Of a stretch of DNA of 45,659 nt, positions 42,826 through 45,659 are shown in pieces. Source of the DNA: Alphaproteobacteria bacterium (GTDB lineage: Bacteria; Pseudomonadota; Alphaproteobacteria; Caulobacterales; Caulobacteraceae); NCBI GenBank assembly GCA_025350685.1, contig JANXXK010000116.1, forward strand, positions 1 to 45,659, written 5' to 3'. Positions within the stretch are counted from its first letter, which is position 1. Every line of letters starts with the position of its first letter. The notes under the pieces were generated by a model. The model did not search any database. It was not told the DNA's origin and was given only the letters and a program-made list of their open reading frames with translations. The position numbers were made by a program, and so were the translations under genes.

Positions 42826-42984
42826 TGTGGTGGTTCCGAAGTTCGCCTGATGGATGGGGCAAGCTCTGTCGCGAACTTCAGAACCGTAAAACACAATAGA
42901 AACATAGACTTGCTAGTGTCCTTATCGATGCCGAAGTTCGTCGGACACCCGCCCCAGACGTGGGCGAGTTCGGAATCGGGACAG
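42822..42984. repeat. Composite double-palindrome repeat, copy 3 (decayed right end)
   Basis: Same order as copy 2. First palindrome 42823-42898: GGTTCCGAAGTTCGC (42832-42846) pairs with 42871-42885 with one mismatch; the outer end reads ACAATA instead of ACACTA. Linker GAAACATAGACTTG (42899-42912). Second palindrome from 42914: GATGCCGAAGTTCG against a right arm that has one deletion and one mismatch, and the expected ACACTAG end is ACAGGG. The left CTAG holds the stop of the hybrid kinase. Confidence 0.88.
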
Positions 42985-43169
42985 GGCTTGGCGTCCGGGT
43001 TCAGGTAGATCGTCGTCCCGGCCGGGACCTTGAACGTGACCTAGCGGTAGGTCTGGTGATCGGCATGGGTCATGATGCCGCTAAGCGTGAGGTCCTGCGC
43101 TGCGGCAGGCGCGCCAACGAGCATCGCGAGCGCGACGGCCAGGACCGCCGCGCTCGCTCTGGATGGCAC
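42985..43169 (-). pseudogene. Remnant of exported CehA/McbA-type metallohydrolase gene
   Basis: From GTG 43169 the minus frame encodes a signal peptide (AAVLAVALAMLVGAPAAAQ) and DLTLSGIMTHADHQTYR, then TAG at 43041-43043. The same frame continues with VTFKVPAGTT. From memory, CehA/McbA (PHP-domain) proteins begin with such a segment, reading TYREVPF-VPAG, so one Glu codon seems to have become TAG. The rest of the gene is missing: the frame runs into composite repeat copy 3. It lies just downstream of the thiolase gene on the same strand. A short secreted peptide of 42 residues is the alternative. Confidence 0.6.
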
Positions 43170-43177
43170 CCGGATAG

Positions 43178-44326
43178 TCAGGGCGCCTCGTTCGACATCA
43201 CGATCGTCCCGGACGCAGCGAACATGCCGCCGACGCCGTGGGCGATGCTGATCTTGGCGCCCGGCGCCTGGGCCGGTGCGATCCCGCGCATTTGCCGAAC
43301 CGACTCCTGCAGGGCGTACATGCCGTACATGCCTGAGTGCATATAGGAGAGCCCGCCGCCGTTTGTGTTCAGTGGCAGTTTGCCTCCAATCGCGGTGTTC
43401 CGCTCCCGGATGAAAGCCGCGGCCTCGCCCGGTTTGCAGAAGCCGAGGTCCTCCAGGCCGTAGAGCGGCAGGTGGGCGAAGGCGTCGTAGATCATCAGGT
43501 GGTCGACGTCGGAATGCGTGATGCCGGCCTCCTCGAATGCCTTCTTGCCGGAGACCCGGAAAGCCTTGGAGGACGCGAAGTCCTCCATCTGACTGACCAT
43601 CGGCGTCTCGACGCTCTCGCCGGTTCCGAGGATGTAGACCGGCTTCTGCGGAAAGTCCCTGGCCCGCTCGGCGGAGGTCAGTATCAGCGCCCCGCCGCCG
43701 TCGGTGACCAGGCAGCACATCAGCTTGGTGAACGGCCAGGCGATCATGTCGGCGCTCATCACGTCATCGACGGTGATCGGGTCGCGGAAGCTGGCGCGCG
43801 GGTTCTTGGCCGCCCATTCGCGCTGGATCACGGCCACCGGGGCCATGTCCTCGGGCTTGAGGCCATAGGTCTTCAGGTAGCGCAGCACCGGAATGGTGAA
43901 CATGGTCGGCGGGCCCATCGGGCCGTAGGGCATTTCGAACTGGCCGTTGAGGCTGGCCCCGCCTCCGCCGCCGAACCGGCCCCCCCCGCCGACGCGGCTG
44001 CGCCCGCTCTCGCCATGGGTGATCAGGACGGTGTTGCAGAGCCCCTCGTTGATCGCCGCCGCCGCGTGGCGGACGTGCAGCATGAACGAGCAGCCGCCGA
44101 CACTGGTGCCGTCGGCGTAGGTGGGCGTGATCCCCAGGTAGTAGGCGAGCTCGGTGGGGCTGGCGCCGGCGGTGGCGACGCCGTCGATGTCGGAGGGCTT
44201 GAGGCCCGCGTCGGCCAGGGCGTTGAGCGCCGCGTCGGCGTGCAGACCGATCACCGACTGGTCGGGGATCTTGCCCATCTTGGTGGTCTCGGCGGCGCCG
44301 ACGATGGCAATGGAGTTACGCTTCAA
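43178..44326 (-). CDS. Thiolase-superfamily protein (SCPx / lipid-transfer type acetyl-CoA acetyltransferase)
   Basis: 382 residues of the thiolase-like fold: DIDGVATAGASPTE, Cys79 in SVGGCSFM at the nucleophile position, LCCLVTDGGGALIL in the core, NTNGGGLSYMHSG and IAHGVGGMF near the C-terminus with the catalytic-type His. An unusual Gly-rich loop (about 113-123, VGGGGRFGGGGG) sits in the middle. Starts with TTG 44326 (AAAGG upstream). Four bases after the DUF35 Zn-ribbon gene: SCPx-like thiolases and DUF35 proteins form complexes in steroid and acyl-CoA degradation, for example in retro-aldol cleavage. Confidence 0.9.
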   Translation of the reverse strand: MKRNSIAIVGAAETTKMGKIPDQSVIGLHADAALNALADAGLKPSDIDGVATAGASPTELAYYLGITPTYADGTSVGGCSFMLHVRHAAAAINEGLCNTVLITHGESGRSRVGGGGRFGGGGGASLNGQFEMPYGPMGPPTMFTIPVLRYLKTYGLKPEDMAPVAVIQREWAAKNPRASFRDPITVDDVMSADMIAWPFTKLMCCLVTDGGGALILTSAERARDFPQKPVYILGTGESVETPMVSQMEDFASSKAFRVSGKKAFEEAGITHSDVDHLMIYDAFAHLPLYGLEDLGFCKPGEAAAFIRERNTAIGGKLPLNTNGGGLSYMHSGMYGMYALQESVRQMRGIAPAQAPGAKISIAHGVGGMFAASGTIVMSNEAP

Positions 44327-44330
44327 GGGC

Positions 44331-44741
44331 TTAGCCTTTCGCCGGTTGGAACAGCGGAAGGGAGATGTCGTCGGTCTGCTTGGCGAAGCTGACCTCCAGC
44401 GCCATGTCGAGTTCGAGCGCCTCCGGCGTTTGCGGACAGTTCACGATATTGGTCATCATCTTCGGGCCCTCGGCGAGCTTCACCACCGCGATGGCGTAGG
44501 GCTCGGTCCCCATGTCGGGGCGCGGGCGCATGTTGATGACATAGGACCAGAGCACGCCCTTGCCGGAGGCGGCGTACTCCTCGACGTTGCGGCTGCCGCA
44601 GGCGGGGCAGAAGGGGCGGGGCGGGAAGTAGCTTCCGCCGTCGCATTCGGTGCAGCGTTGCAGGCGAAGTTCGCCGGCCTTGCACCCGTCCCAGAAATGC
44701 CGGGTCTCCGGCGTGGGCTCAGGCAACATCCGTGGTGGCAT
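44331..44741 (-). CDS. Zn-ribbon/OB-fold protein (DUF35)
   Basis: 136 residues. Rubredoxin-like zinc ribbon CTEC...CPAC (cysteines at about 30, 33, 45, 48), then an OB fold (GVLWSYVINMRP, YAIAVVKLAEGPKMMTNIV). DUF35 proteins bind acyl-CoA and partner with SCPx-like thiolases or hydratases/aldolases; the thiolase gene follows four bases downstream. ATG 44741 has a weak GGGACGG upstream. The pair fits degradation of a steroid side chain or another branched acyl-CoA. Confidence 0.91.
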   Translation of the reverse strand: MPPRMLPEPTPETRHFWDGCKAGELRLQRCTECDGGSYFPPRPFCPACGSRNVEEYAASGKGVLWSYVINMRPRPDMGTEPYAIAVVKLAEGPKMMTNIVNCPQTPEALELDMALEVSFAKQTDDISLPLFQPAKG

Positions 44742-44771
44742 GGAAATCCGTCCCTATGAAATTTGCTGAAA

Positions 44772-44818
44772 CCCCCAAAGCCCGGGGGAGCCGCAGCAAA
44801 GCCGACCGGGGGCGGCTT
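44772..44818 (-). terminator. Possible terminator hairpins after the ArsR gene
   Basis: Directly after the ArsR stop, reading on minus: AAGCCG, eight bases, CGGCTT, then a second hairpin CCCCC, seven bases, GGGGG followed by TTTC. Stems are short and the T-run is weak, so termination is only a possibility; the region may also be a dispersed repeat. Confidence 0.35.
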
Positions 44819-44819
44819 G

Positions 44820-45524
44820 TCACGCAGCGGCTTCGGGTTCCGCTGCGACACCGAAGATTTCGCGGAACGCTTCGAGGCCGCGCGGGCTGAAGCTGACCAC
44901 CCGGCTGCCCGCTTCGCGTTGCGCCCAGCCCAGCCGGTAGAACCGTTCGAGCAAAGCCGCGCCGAGCGCGCCGGCCAGGTGCGAGCGGCGGACGCTCCAG
45001 TCGAGGCAGCCCTTGCAGAGTGGCCGCCGCAGGCGCGACAGCGCGGCCACATCGAGGCCGAGCGCGGTCATGAAGGTCTCGCCGCCTTCGCTCAGCACCA
45101 GGGTCTCGCCGGCGCCGACGATGAGCCCGCGATGAGTCAGGCTGTCCAGCAGGGCCACGCCCAGGTCGCCGGCCAGGTGGTCGTAGCAGACCCGCGCGCG
45201 ACGCAGCGCCGGCTGCCTGGGGCCGGTGCGGACCCGGGTGTGGCCGGTGCGTTCGGCGAGCCCGGTCAGCGCCTCCAGCACGCCCGCCACGTCGGGGCCG
45301 CTGAGCGCGTAGTAGACGTGCCGGCCCTGCTTGCGCCCCTCGATCAGGTGGGCGGCGGAGAGCTTGCCGAGGTGCGAGCTGGCCGTCTGTGCGGTGACCC
45401 CGGCCTCGCGGGCCAGCTCACCCGCCGTCAGCGCCTGGCCCGCCGAGAGCGCGGTCAGCATGTTAGCCCGCGCCGGGTCGCCCAGCAGGGCGGCGATGGT
45501 GGTGATGTCCGGCCCTGACTTCAT
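44820..45524 (-). CDS. ArsR-family winged-helix transcriptional regulator
   Basis: 234 residues: N-terminal ArsR winged helix (IAALLGDPARANMLTALSAGQALTAGELAREAGVTAQTASSHLGKL, wing GRHVYYAL), and a long C-terminal domain (about 110-225) with C174 and C177 in LCKGCLDW that may respond to a ligand or metal. Longer than classical ArsR/SmtB (about 110), matching the extended regulators that pair with NIPSNAP-type enzymes. ATG 45524. Half-sites GCTTCGATC overlap the start region and recur as a palindrome upstream, suggesting autoregulation and control of the divergent gene at 45636. Confidence 0.9.
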   Translation of the reverse strand: MKSGPDITTIAALLGDPARANMLTALSAGQALTAGELAREAGVTAQTASSHLGKLSAAHLIEGRKQGRHVYYALSGPDVAGVLEALTGLAERTGHTRVRTGPRQPALRRARVCYDHLAGDLGVALLDSLTHRGLIVGAGETLVLSEGGETFMTALGLDVAALSRLRRPLCKGCLDWSVRRSHLAGALGAALLERFYRLGWAQREAGSRVVSFSPRGLEAFREIFGVAAEPEAAA

Positions 45525-45586
45525 GCTTCGATCATACGCCTATCCTGGTCGTGGGCCAGGGGCGAAGCTTCGATCAGGATCGAAGC
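45525..45586. promoter_or_regulatory. Three half-site operator for ArsR regulator and divergent gene
   Basis: GCTTCGATC occurs at 45525-45533 (next to the ArsR start codon) and at 45567-45575; the complement GATCGAAGC follows at 45578-45586 after two bases, giving a perfect 9-bp dyad. The dyad lies 49 bp before the divergent ATG at 45636. This arrangement fits binding by the dimeric regulator between the two promoters. Confidence 0.65.
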
Positions 45587-45635
45587 ATGGCGCCACGGCG
45601 GTAGGCTAGGAAGGCGGCGTCAATCGGAGGACCCC

Positions 45636-45659
45636 ATGACCGTCACTTGCTGCATCCGC
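45636..45659 (+). CDS. Start of a gene divergent from arsR, cut by window end
   Basis: ATG at 45636 is preceded by GGAGG with five-base spacing; the visible frame reads MTVTCCIR before the window ends. This N-terminus resembles small NIPSNAP-type proteins that often lie next to such ArsR regulators, but eight residues are too few to be sure. Confidence 0.5.

Noticed and set aside
1-45659. tRNA, rRNA, CRISPR array or prophage genes
   Set aside because: I looked for cloverleaf-type sequences with CCA ends, regular direct repeats with spacers, and integrase or phage genes, and saw none. The composite repeats are paired palindromes, not a spaced array.

Overview
The window is GC-rich, gene-dense chromosomal DNA of an alphaproteobacterium. 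The gene set (ELM1-family protein beside a lipid-A-type phosphatase, HWE kinase, Tat-exported molybdenum hydroxylase, DUF3034 protein, acyl-CoA metabolism) and the intergenic palindromes point to Caulobacterales, most likely a Phenylobacterium or Caulobacter relative. That placement is inference; no rRNA or other marker is present. About 42 protein genes are recognised. I see no tRNA, rRNA, CRISPR array, complete insertion sequence or prophage.

Left part (1-15 kb): the end of an acyl-CoA ligase; a divergent lipid-modification island (DUF2177, CFA-synthase-like methyltransferase and DUF1295 on minus; FAD amine-oxidase-like protein and DUF1365 on plus) that resembles furan/cyclopropane fatty-acid loci; a heterodimeric ABC exporter; a TetR repressor with a perfect operator; DUF1761 and SRPBCC genes; a methyltransferase that seems to start at CTG; and a LemA/TPM/TPM envelope cassette.

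Middle (15-29 kb): an orphan HWE histidine kinase; a two-subunit isoquinoline-oxidoreductase-type molybdenum hydroxylase; a single-chain long-chain acyl-CoA carboxylase; a Tat-exported alpha/beta hydrolase; a phosphatase / 2OG-oxygenase / ELM1 trio of probable envelope function; and a MoxR ATPase plus VWA pair of the CoxD/CoxE type that may serve the molybdenum enzyme.

Right part (29-45.6 kb): an unusual exported set made of two type-1-copper cupredoxin paralogues, a membrane c-di-GMP phosphodiesterase with a dead GGDEF domain, two outer-membrane barrel candidates and an exported group I truncated haemoglobin. I regard this as the best candidate for an undescribed system: a periplasmic copper/haem redox or NO module tied to c-di-GMP. 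Then come a lysine-catabolism pair (saccharopine-dehydrogenase-like, ALDH7) with a divergent Lrp/AsnC regulator, a flavodoxin-fold oxidoreductase whose ribosome binding site lies in a hairpin, a hybrid histidine kinase, a decayed CehA/McbA-type gene, a thiolase/DUF35 pair and an ArsR regulator facing a new gene at the window edge.

Three copies of a composite, about 165-bp double-palindrome repeat lie at 33408-33572, 35647-35810 and 42822-42984. In each copy the terminal CTAG contains the TAG stop codon of the upstream gene. This is the clearest structure in the window that gene annotation does not explain.
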